Below, one piece after another: positions 47,551-58,264 of a stretch of DNA of 64,000 nt. The notes beneath the pieces were generated by a model. The model saw nothing but the letters and a program-made list of their open reading frames with translations. It did not search any database and was not told where the DNA came from. This stretch comes from Sabellastarte sp. h YS-2021 (lineage: Eukaryota > Annelida > Polychaeta > Sabellida > Sabellidae). Location: NCBI GenBank assembly GCA_964017235.1, contig OZ024933.1:7753962-7817961 (forward strand), given 5' to 3'. The translations under genes were made by a program, and so were the position numbers. Every line of letters starts with the position of its first letter. Position 1 is the stretch's first letter.

Positions 47551-48794
47551 GCTATCATTTCGTAGGCTTATGGTTACATTCAAGGAATGACCTGAGGTGT
47601 AAAAATTGATAGTTGCCTGCAGGTCCCAGATATGTGCGCTGAATCTAGTATGCACTACTTTCCTCCCTTCAACTTCCGATTGTGATAGAACCTATACACT
47701 ATCTAAATAGGTATGTAAGAATCCAAGCAATCATCCAATCTGACTCTAAAATTCTGTGTTTTGAATTTTATTACTGACCGCAAATTGGAAGTTTGGTTGA
47801 TCTTTGAACTCAGTTCTATTGGTTTATAGTAATGAATCTCAAGTGAGGGTTTACAATTCCCTTGTTTTTGAAATAATTGTAGTTGTTAAATGTCACATGA
47901 AGCTTAATAAGATTTAAAAAAATATAGAGAATAAATCCTTTACTTGGATATGCTATTTGACTACATAAACGTATTTTTAAATTCAGCATTTAAAGAGACA
48001 ATAATGATAGTAAGCAGAAAGATGTCATCTAAGAAGATAAATTGCATACACAAGTATTTTAGTACAATGAGTAGTTCGTCATAAAGCAGGCACTGGTATA
48101 TGTTTTTTAGTGCAACACATCTACACATAATGTAAATTCAAGTAAAATAATAATAACACCTCTAAATACTAGATAATGCATTAGATACTTCAATTTTTCC
48201 AAATGATTTGGATTCTTTCATAATGATAAAGTAATAATATGTGCAGTAAGTAAACAACTATTATCAATTGTGTTCTGATTTCCAAAATCCAGTAAACTGG
48301 TTTTCATGTAGAAATCATAGGTAGTAACTTCTGCACTTAACTATTTTTGAATAATAATCCATCTTTCAAGAGTACTTATTTTCAGGCATTGAATTGACAA
48401 AACGTGGTATAAATTATTTACTTCTAATTTTTCCAATTAATGTTTAAAATAAACTCAATGTTTATGTAGAATACTGTTTTGGTCAATAACAAATGGCCAA
48501 CAATCTATTGCTTGAGTCCTTTCTGAGTATTAAACCATTAAGCAACAGTTCATTGTTGTGCAATATGTTGTGATCTGTACCCAGTTGACCCCAAAATTAC
48601 TGTAAAAACCTGTAAAAGGATTGTAAAAAGAAAGCTTTACCAGTCAGCAATTACTGAAATATGTTTAAGGGGTCGAGTATAGAAACAGGTATTATGTTAC
48701 ATTATGTTGCATGAGTTTTAATTAAATATTTTTATGTGCTTCTAGTAATCACTTTTTTGGTTTTTCATCTATTTACTTATTTTTTGTCTCTGGG
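47551..48794. other. No gene seen
   Basis: AT-rich DNA without supported features. Confidence 0.45.
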
Positions 48795-48905
48795 GAATTT
48801 CATGAATTGTGAAGCACTATCTCATCACTGAAGTTAAGCAGCAATGAGCTACTCTGATGGATTTACTCTTGCACAAGTAGACAAAAACCCATTTTCGCCT
48901 CGTAT
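48795..48905 (+). mobile_element. 5S-rRNA-derived SINE-like element, copy 2, shortened
   Basis: CACTGAAGTTAAGCAGCAATGAGC at 48826-48849 matches the 5S A-box region. The C-box region is largely lost. It ends with AGTAGACAAAAACCCATTTTCGCC, which parallels the end of the copy at 29.3 kb. The shared non-5S tail is what links the two as one family. Confidence 0.6.
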
Positions 48906-49800
48906 TATTCCCATTACAAAGGCAAGGAGGCCACACTACCCTTGTTGCTATCAAAGACAAAATGGATGGCATGTCTGCTATTTGTGCAAACAACACTATT
49001 TGAGTGTTTATTTAACAAACTAAAATATATATACTGCCAAAAGACCAAAAAAGACCTGAAACACATTATTGACATCCTCATACAGGGATATGGAAGAACA
49101 ATGTACTACCTCTGAAAGGCCATCTCCATTATGATGAATGTAAAATGTCAGTTAAACCACTATCTTATAGGTGGTTTAGCTAGAACCCAGCTAATGAACA
49201 AGTTAAGTAGGACAGGCCATAAAACAGGAGAATCTATTACTAAATGATCCCAAGAATGAGAAACTAATACTCATTATTCAAAAACACAAAATGAACCTGG
49301 ACCTCCGAAAAATCATTGATATTAAAACAGCATCCAATTCAGTAAAGAATGTGCTACTATTTTCCCATTATTATATATTGGTATTTAAATAATTTAAAAT
49401 TTCTGTATCTTGAACCAGAAAATCAAAACACAAAATTCTGAGACTGAATATTGTAAACAATTCCTGGGATGTCACTAGTGGAGAAGCATTAAGCAACACG
49501 AGTCCACCCTTAACTGTAACTTCACTAAACAGTAAAAATGTAAAATACCTACCAAAATATAAAATTACATGATAAATCAGCAATGTGATTTATGACATTA
49601 TTTGTAAGGGGTGCACAAACAACATTTGGGGGAGAGAATCAATGGAGAAAATGTTTGAACGTTCTGTCATCAAAAAACCACAGCCTCACAGGGGCACCCA
49701 AATAAGCAGACACTCTCTCATATTGAAACATAGAGCTAAATATATGGATTTCTGCATCGTAGAATGGTGTAAAGATATATCAATGCAGTCTAGAAAAAGC
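48906..49800. other. No gene seen
   Basis: No supported feature. Short frames on both strands only. Confidence 0.45.
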
Positions 49801-49813
49801 ATTAAAGGTTGAA

Positions 49814-50052
49814 TTTATTTATTTATTTATTTGGGGTTTTACGTCGCTTTCAACACTGTACAGGTCATATCACGACGGGTAGTTGGAAGGGCAGAGGAAA
49901 CCAGTACATACAGTTCGTTAGGGTTTCGTATTGTAAACTGCCGACCAACGGCAAGCAACTACCAGCTTTCCCACTTGAGGCCGTGCCGGGAATCGAACCC
50001 CGGCCTCAGAGGTGGGAGGCGAGAGTGTTACCACTCTGCCACTGTGGCCCCT
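49814..50052 (-). mobile_element. tRNA-derived SINE, copy 4
   Basis: Full-length copy in reverse, with an ATTTATTTATTT tail and a GGGAATCGAACCCCGG box B. The perfect target duplication ATTAAAGGTTGAA lies at 49801-49813 and 50053-50065. Confidence 0.95.
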
Positions 50053-50716
50053 ATTAAAGGTTGAAAGAAAGCCCATAATCCTTATGTGGTGTCAAGAGGG
50101 ACCGTTATATTTTGTTGTTCTCAAGCTTTATAAATTGCAATTTATGGTAATGTGGCAATGTAACAACGAACAACGTGTGAAATCATGGTGATTTTTGGTT
50201 GTAAAATTGACATTGACACAATTTCAAAACTATTTCAAACCTGGATTTCTGACTGGAAAAAGTAGTGATACTTCATAAAAATCACCACTAAATCAAGTTT
50301 GGTTTTCCAACATGAAATCTTAGTGATGCTATTGAACAGAAAACAGGTTGAATGTTGGGAAATGAATGACTACTGATAAGTCTAACATTTTGAAAGAACT
50401 ATTATTGCAACATTTTTTTGAAATTGTAGGTATTTGTAAAACAAAGACAAATTTTTGAAGATTATAAAGATGATAAAGATTATGTGTGCATGTACTTGTA
50501 CATTTTTATCCATTCTCCTTAATAATTTATAGCTACAACAAAACAGATGCACCCAAATGTAATTTTTATAATTTATAATTATATATTAACCAATACAATT
50601 TCTGATAATTAAAAAAAACACTTTGAAGTCAAGCCTATCTTAAATAAAAAAGATAAATTCAAAGTTATTCATCAAAATTTAGTAATTTAAATTTGTTTCT
50701 AAAATGCTCCCAAGCA

Positions 50717-50990
50717 CAAATAACTAGTTTTCAGTTTACAAGTTTACACTGAAAACTTCCATATACAGAGCAGTTCAGGTCACACCGTGATATGATCAGA
50801 TGTGAATCCGGAGGTAATATGAAATTCATAATATGCAGCGTTTGACATTTATAGATTTTGGTAAGGTATTCAACACAGTAAAACACAGGGTTGTGGTTTC
50901 TATTATACATGTTAGTATCAGAGAACAAAATTTTTAAAATGTTTTAGAGATAAAATATTTTTAAAATGCCACCATACACAAAACACTAAA
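50717..50990 (+). repeat. Dispersed repeat X-Y, copy 1
   Basis: Segment X (AAATAACTAGTTTTCAGTTT...CTTCCATA) is followed by segment Y (CAGTTCAGGTCA...GATATGATCAGATGTGAATCCGGAGGT...AAAATGCCACCA). Both recur at 51.9-52.4 kb, but in the order Y then X. Confidence 0.8.
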
Positions 50991-51128
50991 AAGTGGCAAA
51001 TACATAACAATAATTAAATACATGGGCAATGAAGAACACGAGTCATAAGTGTCATTTTGGGTTAGTCATTAGTCATTCCAGGTCTAATCTAGTTAAGTGA
51101 AAGTTTAAGAGGGTGAATCAGTTATATT

Positions 51129-51692
51129 TTGATCCATCATGTCCCAAAAACAACTGAGCCTACTCCTCACATCAGAACTCCCTGGAGGTTGGACCCACAC
51201 CAGAGATCTGGGCTCACAAGGGTCTATGAAGCTTACCAACAGGAGTCAGCCAAAGTTGACCAAGCAGAGGTGAACACCTGTGTCCGAAAACGAAAGGTTC
51301 CAAGATCTAAGGGCCTATATCTATCCAGTAGGAGAACTCCCCTTGAGAGGAACAGGTCCAAGTGGGTCAGGGCCCACAGAGGTCATATAATGTACTGAAC
51401 AGGATTAAGTCTAGACTGACCAAAGCAAGATAAAACCTGCCGTCGAAAATTGAAAGGTTCCTATAACCAAAGGCCTATATCTATCCAAAAGGAGAACTCC
51501 CCTTGGGTGGAACTCAAGCTCAAGGAGCTGAAAAGGTCATGTTTGAGAGGGGGAAGCAGGGTCAGCCTGGCCAAGCCTATACTTGCTAATCTGACTTACG
51601 TTGGTCAGAACGTTGTAGGAAGGTCATTACCCGGGACTGTAAGTCCAGCTCTAACCTGCCTGTTTGGCTTTCTAATTCTCGTACCAAGATGA
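51129..51692 (+). repeat. GC-richer segment with a 160-base internal repeat
   Basis: GGCCTATATCTATCCA.....GAGAACTCCCCTTG.G.GGAAC occurs near 51320 and 51470. The segment lies between the two copies of the X-Y repeat and is clearly more GC-rich than its surroundings. It may be a transposon body or a processed insert. Its frames show no known domain. Confidence 0.55.
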
Positions 51693-51898
51693 GAATAGCT
51701 GGTGGTTTAAACTTTTGATGCTTTCTTGTTGGCTTCAAAATTCAAAGTGACCCCTCAAGATATTTCTAGCAAGAGTCAAATGATAGCTATAATGTGATTG
51801 GTCTAGTTGAAAATGCTATTAGCAAGCAATGCTAGTTATATCCCAAGATTTAAGGTAGACCCAAACTGCATAGCCATGCCCCTGAAGTTGCCTGCCTC

Positions 51899-52430
51899 AC
51901 ACAGTTCAGGTCATGCCGGGATATGATCAGATGTGAATCCGGAGGTGATATGAAGGTCATAATATGCAGTATTTGATATTTAGAGATTTTGGTAAGGTAT
52001 TGAACACAGTAAATTTTGATTTAATTTATTTGGGGTTTTACGTCTCTTTCAACACTGTACAGGTCATATCACGACGGGTAGTTGTAAGGGCAGAGGAAAC
52101 CAGCACATTAAGTTCGCTAGGGTTCTATACTCTAAACTGCCGACCAACGGCAAGCAACTACCAGCTTTCCCACTTGAGGCCATGACGGGGATCAAACCCC
52201 GGGCTCAGAGGTGGGAGGCAAGAATGTTACCACTCTGCCACCGTGGCCCCTTTGAACACAGTAAAACACAGGGTTGTGGTTTCTATTATACATGTTAGTA
52301 TCAGAGCAGAAAATTTAAAAAATGTTTTAGAGATAAAAATTTTTTAAAATGTCACCAAACCCAAGGACGATGCACAAATAACTAGTTTTCAGTTTGCAAG
52401 TTTACACTGACAACTTCCATATTCAGAGAA
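51899..52430 (+). repeat. Dispersed repeat, copy 2, in order Y-X and split by a SINE
   Basis: Segment Y starts at about 51899, is interrupted by the SINE at 52014-52251 and resumes through AAAATGTCACCA. Segment X follows at about 52375-52430. The reversed segment order relative to copy 1 is what a tandem array with unit X+Y would give if sampled at different points. Confidence 0.8.
52014..52251 (-). mobile_element. tRNA-derived SINE, copy 5
   Basis: Full-length reverse copy. The target duplication TTGAACACAGTAAA lies at 52000-52013 and 52252-52265. The uninterrupted equivalent is in repeat copy 1 near 50870. Confidence 0.95.
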
Positions 52431-53149
52431 CCTAACATTTTATCACACAACAGTGAGGTCATGGGGGTTCCTGGTTTTTCTTATAGTACCCTGCTACACA
52501 GAACATTAGGCCTGTGACTAAAAGTAACCCACAGGAGTGAAGCTGGGGGTTTATCCTTTCTCAGTTGCATGGATGGTGTTTACTTCTTTACGTCTGTTTT
52601 TTGGTGGTTAGAACTGGCAACTAATTAAGGTGGGGAGTAATGGGTGGAGATCTACAAATGTGCCTATTCTTGTACTTTTTTCAGTTTATATGACAAAGTT
52701 GTATGAGACACAAGCATCTAAACTAAGCGTTGTAGCTTTGCTACATGATTATAGCTTCTTTATAATCACAATATAATTAAAGCCAACTTAATAAAACATT
52801 TAAAAGAAACTGATTATATAAAATACTGAAGATATAAATAATGTCACAATTTTCTATTAATACCAGTCCTATTAATAACATAAAAATGGATATCTAGTTG
52901 GAAATTATGGATTTACATAGCTTGAGCAATTATATTTGAAAGGTAATGCAAAACTATGTGTCATTACAATGTCATCAGAAATAGAATATTGAATATAAAA
53001 TGATTCATGAAAACATGTAATCTTGGAAATAATTAATTACTTTTGAAGTTCTATTCAAATAGTAAAATATGTATATGGATAGTTATTGTATAATATTATT
53101 AAGAAGGTATAATTATGATACACAAGCTACAATGATTCAAATAAATATT
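52431..53149. other. No gene seen
   Basis: AT-rich DNA without supported features. Confidence 0.45.
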
Positions 53150-53835
53150 CTGATTATACCCATTGAATTCAACCCTATTTCATTACATTGCATCCAACCA
53201 AAATCTGTTTGCAAAATCTACATGTATTTCAAGCATATTTCACCAATAAATACAACCAGATTTCAATAGTTGGTTTCAACCTGATTTCATCCGTTGGATA
53301 TAACCAAAAATGGTTTGCAAAATCTACACGTATTTCAACCAGATTTCACGCCTAGATTCCAGCCAGATTTCAACAATTGGTTTTAACATGATTTCACCGG
53401 TTGGATCCAATCAAAATATTTTGCAAAATATACACATATTTCAAACAGATTTCACCCATTTCGTTCAACCTGATTTGAACGTTGCTTTCAACATTTTTTC
53501 GGGGTCCACAGTGGCAGAGTGGTAACACTCTCGCCTCCCACCTCTGCGGCCGGGGTTCGATCCCCGTCATGGCTGTAAGTGGGAAAGCTGGTAGTTGCTT
53601 GCCGTTGGTCGGCAGTTTACAGTACAGAACCCTAGCGAACTATATGTACTGGTTTCCTCTGCCCTTCCAACTACCCGTCGTGATATGACCTGTACAGTGT
53701 TGAAAGAGACGTAAAACCCCAAATAAACAAATCAACATGTTTTCACAGGTTGGATCCAACTAAAAAAGGGTTTGCAAAAATCTATACATATTTCAACCAG
53801 ATTTCTACGTTGGATTCAACCTGATTTCAAAGTTG
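53150..53835 (+). repeat. Tandem repeat of about 108 bases, split by a SINE
   Basis: The phrase TTGGAT.CAA.CAAAA....TTTGCAAAATCTACAC.TATTTCAACCAGATTTCA recurs near 53188, 53293, 53401 and 53749. The last is displaced by the SINE. The array ends about 40 bases before a host exon, so it lies in the intron next to its acceptor. Confidence 0.8.
53501..53731 (+). mobile_element. tRNA-derived SINE, copy 6
   Basis: Box A TGGCAGAGTGG lies at 53512-53522 and a perfect box B, GGTTCGATCCC, at 53554-53564. The tail is AAATAAACAAA. The target duplication TCAACAT(T/G)TTTTC lies at 53488-53500 and 53732-53744 with one mismatch. Confidence 0.93.
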
Positions 53836-53877
53836 CGTGTCTGCTAGGATGAATATCAATTTCAAATTTTGTTTCAG

Positions 53878-53990
53878 GATTGGATTAAAGATAAGATAAA
53901 GGGTACACTGAAGCTCACACATGAAACTTATATAAAGAAGGCAAGTCTGACTGCATCTCAGAAGCAGCCGCTGCAACAGAACAAGAACCA
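53878..53990 (+). CDS. Exon of the unidentified host gene (113 bases)
   Basis: The acceptor ATTTTGTTTCAG ends at 53877 and the donor GTGGGT starts at 53991. Reading in phase 0 gives DWIKDKIKGTLKLTHETY, then IKKASLTASQKQPLQQNKN, plus two bases (CA) of a split codon completed as CAA by the next exon. It is lysine- and glutamine-rich and probably helical. The phase fits both the 72-base exon upstream and the exon downstream, which is the main reason to join them. I recognise no domain. Confidence 0.78.
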
Positions 53991-54287
53991 GTGGGTAGAC
54001 TGTTGAAGTACAAATATTAGTTTAATCAATTTTAGTATTGTCAATGTCCTCAGTCGTGAATTAAAACTATATCTATAAAAAGAATCTTTACATGTACCTG
54101 ATAATTATGTTTGCTTGTTTAAATAACAATTTATATCCACTAAAGTGGCATTACTTTCCTGTTGAGAAAAATGATAGTTGAAGGCAACGGGAAATTATCT
54201 TTGATAAGCTGATCACTTATTTTTCCAAATTCAGTGTCCCATGTTGTAACTGTTTAGTACTAACCTGTTCTGTTTAACTTGGTACAG

Positions 54288-54402
54288 AGATGATAACTGG
54301 CTAGACATTTGCAGCGACGGCAGACAGAACTTTGAAGAGTCTGGTGAGGCTCACCAGTTAGTGAGAGTTGTGGAGGCACTGGAACAATCGATTTCTGATG
54401 CG
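54288..54402 (+). CDS. Exon of the unidentified host gene (115 bases)
   Basis: The acceptor TTTAACTTGGTACAG ends at 54287 and the donor GTAAAT starts at 54403. The first base completes the split codon, then 38 codons read DDNWLDICSDGRQNFEES, then GEAHQLVRVVEALEQSISDA. It ends in phase 0. Frame 1 of this exon would hit a stop at once, so the phase given by the previous exon is confirmed. It is acidic and helical in character with no named domain. Confidence 0.82.
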
Positions 54403-54678
54403 GTAAATTCTAGTAAATGCTCAGATAGTGTAACATACTAGCACACTTACAAACAAAAGAATAATGGGTTGCTGGGTACGTAGAATAGAAATTTCCTGAA
54501 ATATCAGCCAATAAAATTGTTATTTTCACTGATTTATTTGAAAGTGTCCTCTGCATTTGTTTCAGTATTATATATTAAGTGAAGGAAATATTGCTTCTTG
54601 TAGTTAATGATTCTCACATGTGTGAAGTGTAAATTGCTTGGATTCTAAAATACTTTCCTTCCTTCACCTGTGTTACAG

Positions 54679-54756
54679 GAGATGTTAATCTGTTCTACGG
54701 AACTGGGTGATAATCAGATACTGGCTGCACAGCACAAGTTTAATGACTTACACAAG
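54679..54756 (+). CDS. Exon of the unidentified host gene (78 bases)
   Basis: The acceptor TTCACCTGTGTTACAG ends at 54678 and the donor GTAAGT starts at 54757. The 26 codons in phase 0 read EMLICSTELGDNQIL, then AAQHKFNDLHK. The donor shows that the gene continues to the right, but I could not find the next exon in the repeat-filled DNA to 64 kb. Confidence 0.82.
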
Positions 54757-55884
54757 GTAAGTATCTTGGGAAAGAGACCAACCTTCTGACCTGTGATGGG
54801 GCTGAATTCTGGATACAAAATGGGTTTGCAGGCTAGTGAAGATGCAATATTTTGAATTTAATGTGAATTGATAGTTTGGTATACACTCATCAACTGGCTT
54901 CAGATACATCTGTTCTTGCTTTTACAAGAGAAGTATGCATGAAATATATGTATATCAGTATTGATATTTACAGTTCTTGACAATTATTTAATAGATATTA
55001 CGCCATCATATAACAAAATTATGCTTGATGTTGCGGTAATTGATTATTGAAAGCAATTACAATAAAAATTGTGATTAGTTTAGACCAAAAACTGAATGGG
55101 TAAAGTATTTACGAAATGCATCAAATGAAAAGATAAATAATTATCCTTTCATGCATGCAGCTAATGCCAAATAAATATTTGCCATACCAAAGGAATTACT
55201 GACGTAAAAGTAATGGCCTATACAGAATCTTTCAGAAAATTCCTGTCAATTCCCCAAAAAGTTAAACCTTCCTTAAGGACAAAACACAGCTTTTGTCAGT
55301 GCGAATATCACTGCCTCAGTTCTTTCTGTGAGTTGAAACAAGCAAGTGGGGAATATATTATTTATTTACAATACAACAGTTTTACTCACAGTTTCAATAG
55401 TATAAGGTGATTTACAGAAACTTTAGGCCACCTTAACAAGTAATCCATCTACTAACAGAAAAAACAGGGTTGAATGGGGTTAAAAGAGGTGATCTTAAGG
55501 TCACCTTAGTTTGAAGAATGAAAATTTTGAAATTAAGGTTATGGTTGTCTTAAGTTGGGTTATTATGAGTTTTAGTAAAAATATTGCTATTTTGTAAATG
55601 CTATTTAACCACACTAAGTAATGTTTTGAATTGTTAAAAATACTAAATGAGTGTAGGAAAATTGTTATAACTCAATGTTGCAATAGTTTAGCTAAGTTGG
55701 AGAAATGATAATCTGATGCTAAGGGCCAATGACTATGAAACGGACAGACGCTTATGCTCAGCCTGCTGCACAGGCCTCACACTATTAGTCTGAAGACTCT
55801 CTGGCCAACGATACCAGGCACAAGAACTTGTAATTATTGGGCCAAGATATGGGTTAATCCCCAAAGCCCAACTAGGAAGTAGGA
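54757..55884. other. Intron DNA, no further exon found
   Basis: A 65-residue frame at 55213-55410 has no clear splice flanks and is not called. Confidence 0.45.
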
Positions 55885-56860
55885 GAGAGGTGCAGGTGGT
55901 GTTCAAAATTAAGTGCTACCTGTTCAGAAGCATTATGATCTAATATGATATACTTCCAGATGCATTCCGATATCCAGGTGCCATAACTTTGAATATGCTT
56001 AAGATCAACATTAGAGTTAAAGGTGTAGGAGGCACTTGGATGTCGGAAGGAGTGCTTGTAATGTAATGTTGTAACTTGAGTGTTGTAAGTTGAGTTTTAC
56101 AAGTATGAGCTTAAAATGCTGCCTTACTTGGGTATCAGTGAGGGGAAGCCTGTTGGAAGCAAGCTTATATTGGAACAGTGGAGAGTTTTTGGAGCCTGGC
56201 GTTATTGCCAGTAAAGTTCAATGGTTGGTACTGGGAATATTGGATTGACTCCTAGTGAAGGGATTACCAATATTTTTGCTGCTTTCTTTGACTGCATGGT
56301 CTTCCAGCACTTAACTATTATGTGGAAGCCGGGTGAGGCAAAAATCAAGTCACCTCTAGCCAAGTGATATAGAGGAGAAAATGAGTTAGAATGTTGGACC
56401 AAATTAGATAATCTTAAATGAGAGAAGAAAGGTAGTGTATGTATCGCTTTGACTTGGCCAATATAGGTGAAGTCGCATTACATACTATGGGCTGAAGTGC
56501 TTTGAAGGGCTTGTGAAGGGTAATTGCCTTTTGGAAATATTTGATCCTTTGATCTTGAAACACATGTGTGGGTAAGCCAAACTATGTCAATTTGGCCTTG
56601 ATAGCTGAGAGGTGATTTGCAATGGCACTAGGTAAAATGTTATTTGTTCCCAAGAATTGAAGGTAAGCCATAATTGTGACTGGTGTAATTGAGGGTTGAT
56701 GTATACGCATGGAAATGATGAAGCTAAAAATAACCTCAACATGCAGGTTGCAGGTCTGAAGGCCATATGGGTCTTCTAAAGGCCTAATTTTACTAGGGTA
56801 GACATGGATGGGTGGAGGCCTAATGATAAATAGGATATATTCATTAGATGGACCAATCAA
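55885..56860 (-). pseudogene. Tyrosine recombinase region of DIRS-like element B
   Basis: The core-binding part shows ILPSAIANHLSAIKAKLT. The catalytic domain shows LARGDLIFASPGFHIIVK and LVIPSLGVNPIFPV near 56.2-56.4 kb. The C-terminal end near 55.89-56.07 kb shows a GTWISECIWKYI block. It is broken. Confidence 0.75.
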
Positions 56861-56944
56861 TCTGTAAGTGATGCTTATCTACTGGTATCCTGGTGGACTG
56901 GCAATAAACTGTTTAATATACTCTGTGAGTTAGGGTTACTGTTC

Positions 56945-58200
56945 CATCTAGACAGGTCAGCCATAACATTTATCTTTCCTGGGATGTGGGTCACTTTAAG
57001 GTCAATGTTATTTATTGCCAATTCAAACTGAATATTTCTAGCTATGGCCGCCAGGGTATGGTCTCTGGTTTTGAGTGAACCTAAAACATACACTACAACT
57101 TCATTGTCACATGCAATTGCTATTCTTCTAGCATTTCGAAGCATATTAATGTAACCCAAAGGTATAGTAAGAGCATTCCCCACCTTGCATCTAAGTCAAA
57201 ACAGACATTGGTTGGCCTCTGATTAAAGAATGAGACGCAATTGAATTGAGGAAGGAACTTGATAAACCAGTTAATGTACTCTTTGCTTCTACAATTGAAA
57301 CTAACTGATGAATATCACCAATGGAGCATTAAACATCAAGTAACCTATTGAGAAAGAACCTATAGGTTCGAACCCACTTGCTGACATATAGCAAGCTTCC
57401 CAACAGTGAGTGGAGCTTAGGTTTGGTACAATGTGACTTGCGACACCTTTGATGACACGTAGTAGTAATTTCTTTGAGTTTATCATGGGATATGGACACT
57501 GTAAAATCAATGGTGTCCACAATTATACCTAGGCAGTTAAGCTGGGTTGTGGGAGTTTCTAGCTTTTTCTGAGAGATCTCAGAGCCTAATTCCCAAGGAA
57601 GTGTCAAAGGACATGTCAATTTTGTTTGGAACATCTATTCCAAGGGTATCGTCTATATAATTAATTTCATTAAAATTATCTTGACACATGCACTACCATT
57701 CCTATAACCAAATGGCACACATATATCGACATAATACGCTGTGTGACACAAACCTTAAAGGCCATAATCTATGGGGTCCAGCTTAATGTGTGTATGTGCT
57801 TAATACTCAACAAATATCAACCTTAAAAAGCATGCAACCTTTTCCCAGGGCTTTTAGTTGATTGGTAATAATGTCAATTGTTGAAAGGTTAAGTGTAAAA
57901 GGTGTTCCAAGATAGTTGTTCTTTATTATTCCTGAGTTTACTGAGTAACGTTGAGGGAAGCTCAGATCAATGATGACTACAATGTTGGGCATTCACGTTC
58001 TCGCATAAGTGATATATGTAGGTCGGTGCAAAGGGCCTAGAATAGCAAAAGGTTTTTGCTGAAGTATGATTTTCTCACTAGTTTAACAATTGTCCCCTTC
58101 TGTCAAAATCTAGCAGAAATCGAAACCAGATTAACAAAGGGAGCTGCTTATCCCAGTAGCCATGCAGGTGTTTATCCCATTCCTCAGGGTGTAGTTGGGA
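56945..58200 (-). pseudogene. Reverse transcriptase and RNase H region of DIRS-like element B
   Basis: Blocks in order are YWDKQLPLLIW (N-terminal side, about 58.17 kb), IIDLSFPQRYSVNSG and LGKGCMLFKVDI (about 57.95-57.81 kb), LNCLGIIVDT with LHSLLGSLLYVSKWV (about 57.54-57.37 kb), and the RNase H stretch CDNEVVVYVLGSLKTRDHTL with THIPGKINVMADLSRW (about 57.12-56.95 kb). It is broken. Confidence 0.85.
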
Positions 58201-58228
58201 CTTTATGTTTATCTGAGATTTATCCTAA

Positions 58229-58264
58229 TTTAATAATATAATAATAATAATAATAATAATAATA
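58229..58264. repeat. (AAT)n microsatellite at the LINE C tail
   Basis: A run of about ten AAT units lies exactly where the minus-strand LINE ends. It is the usual simple-repeat tail of CR1/L2-group elements. Confidence 0.9.

Noticed and set aside
51129-51398. 89-residue plus-strand frame in the GC-richer segment
   Set aside because: It overlaps an internal DNA repeat, has no splice flanks or known motif, and is likely a by-product of higher GC content.
53501-53575. Possible tRNA gene
   Set aside because: Box A and box B are good but there is no full cloverleaf and the sequence continues as a SINE with tail and target duplication.
55213-55410. Possible further host exon
   Set aside because: The frame is open for 65 codons but lacks a convincing acceptor and donor, and it does not connect in phase with the exon ending at 54756.
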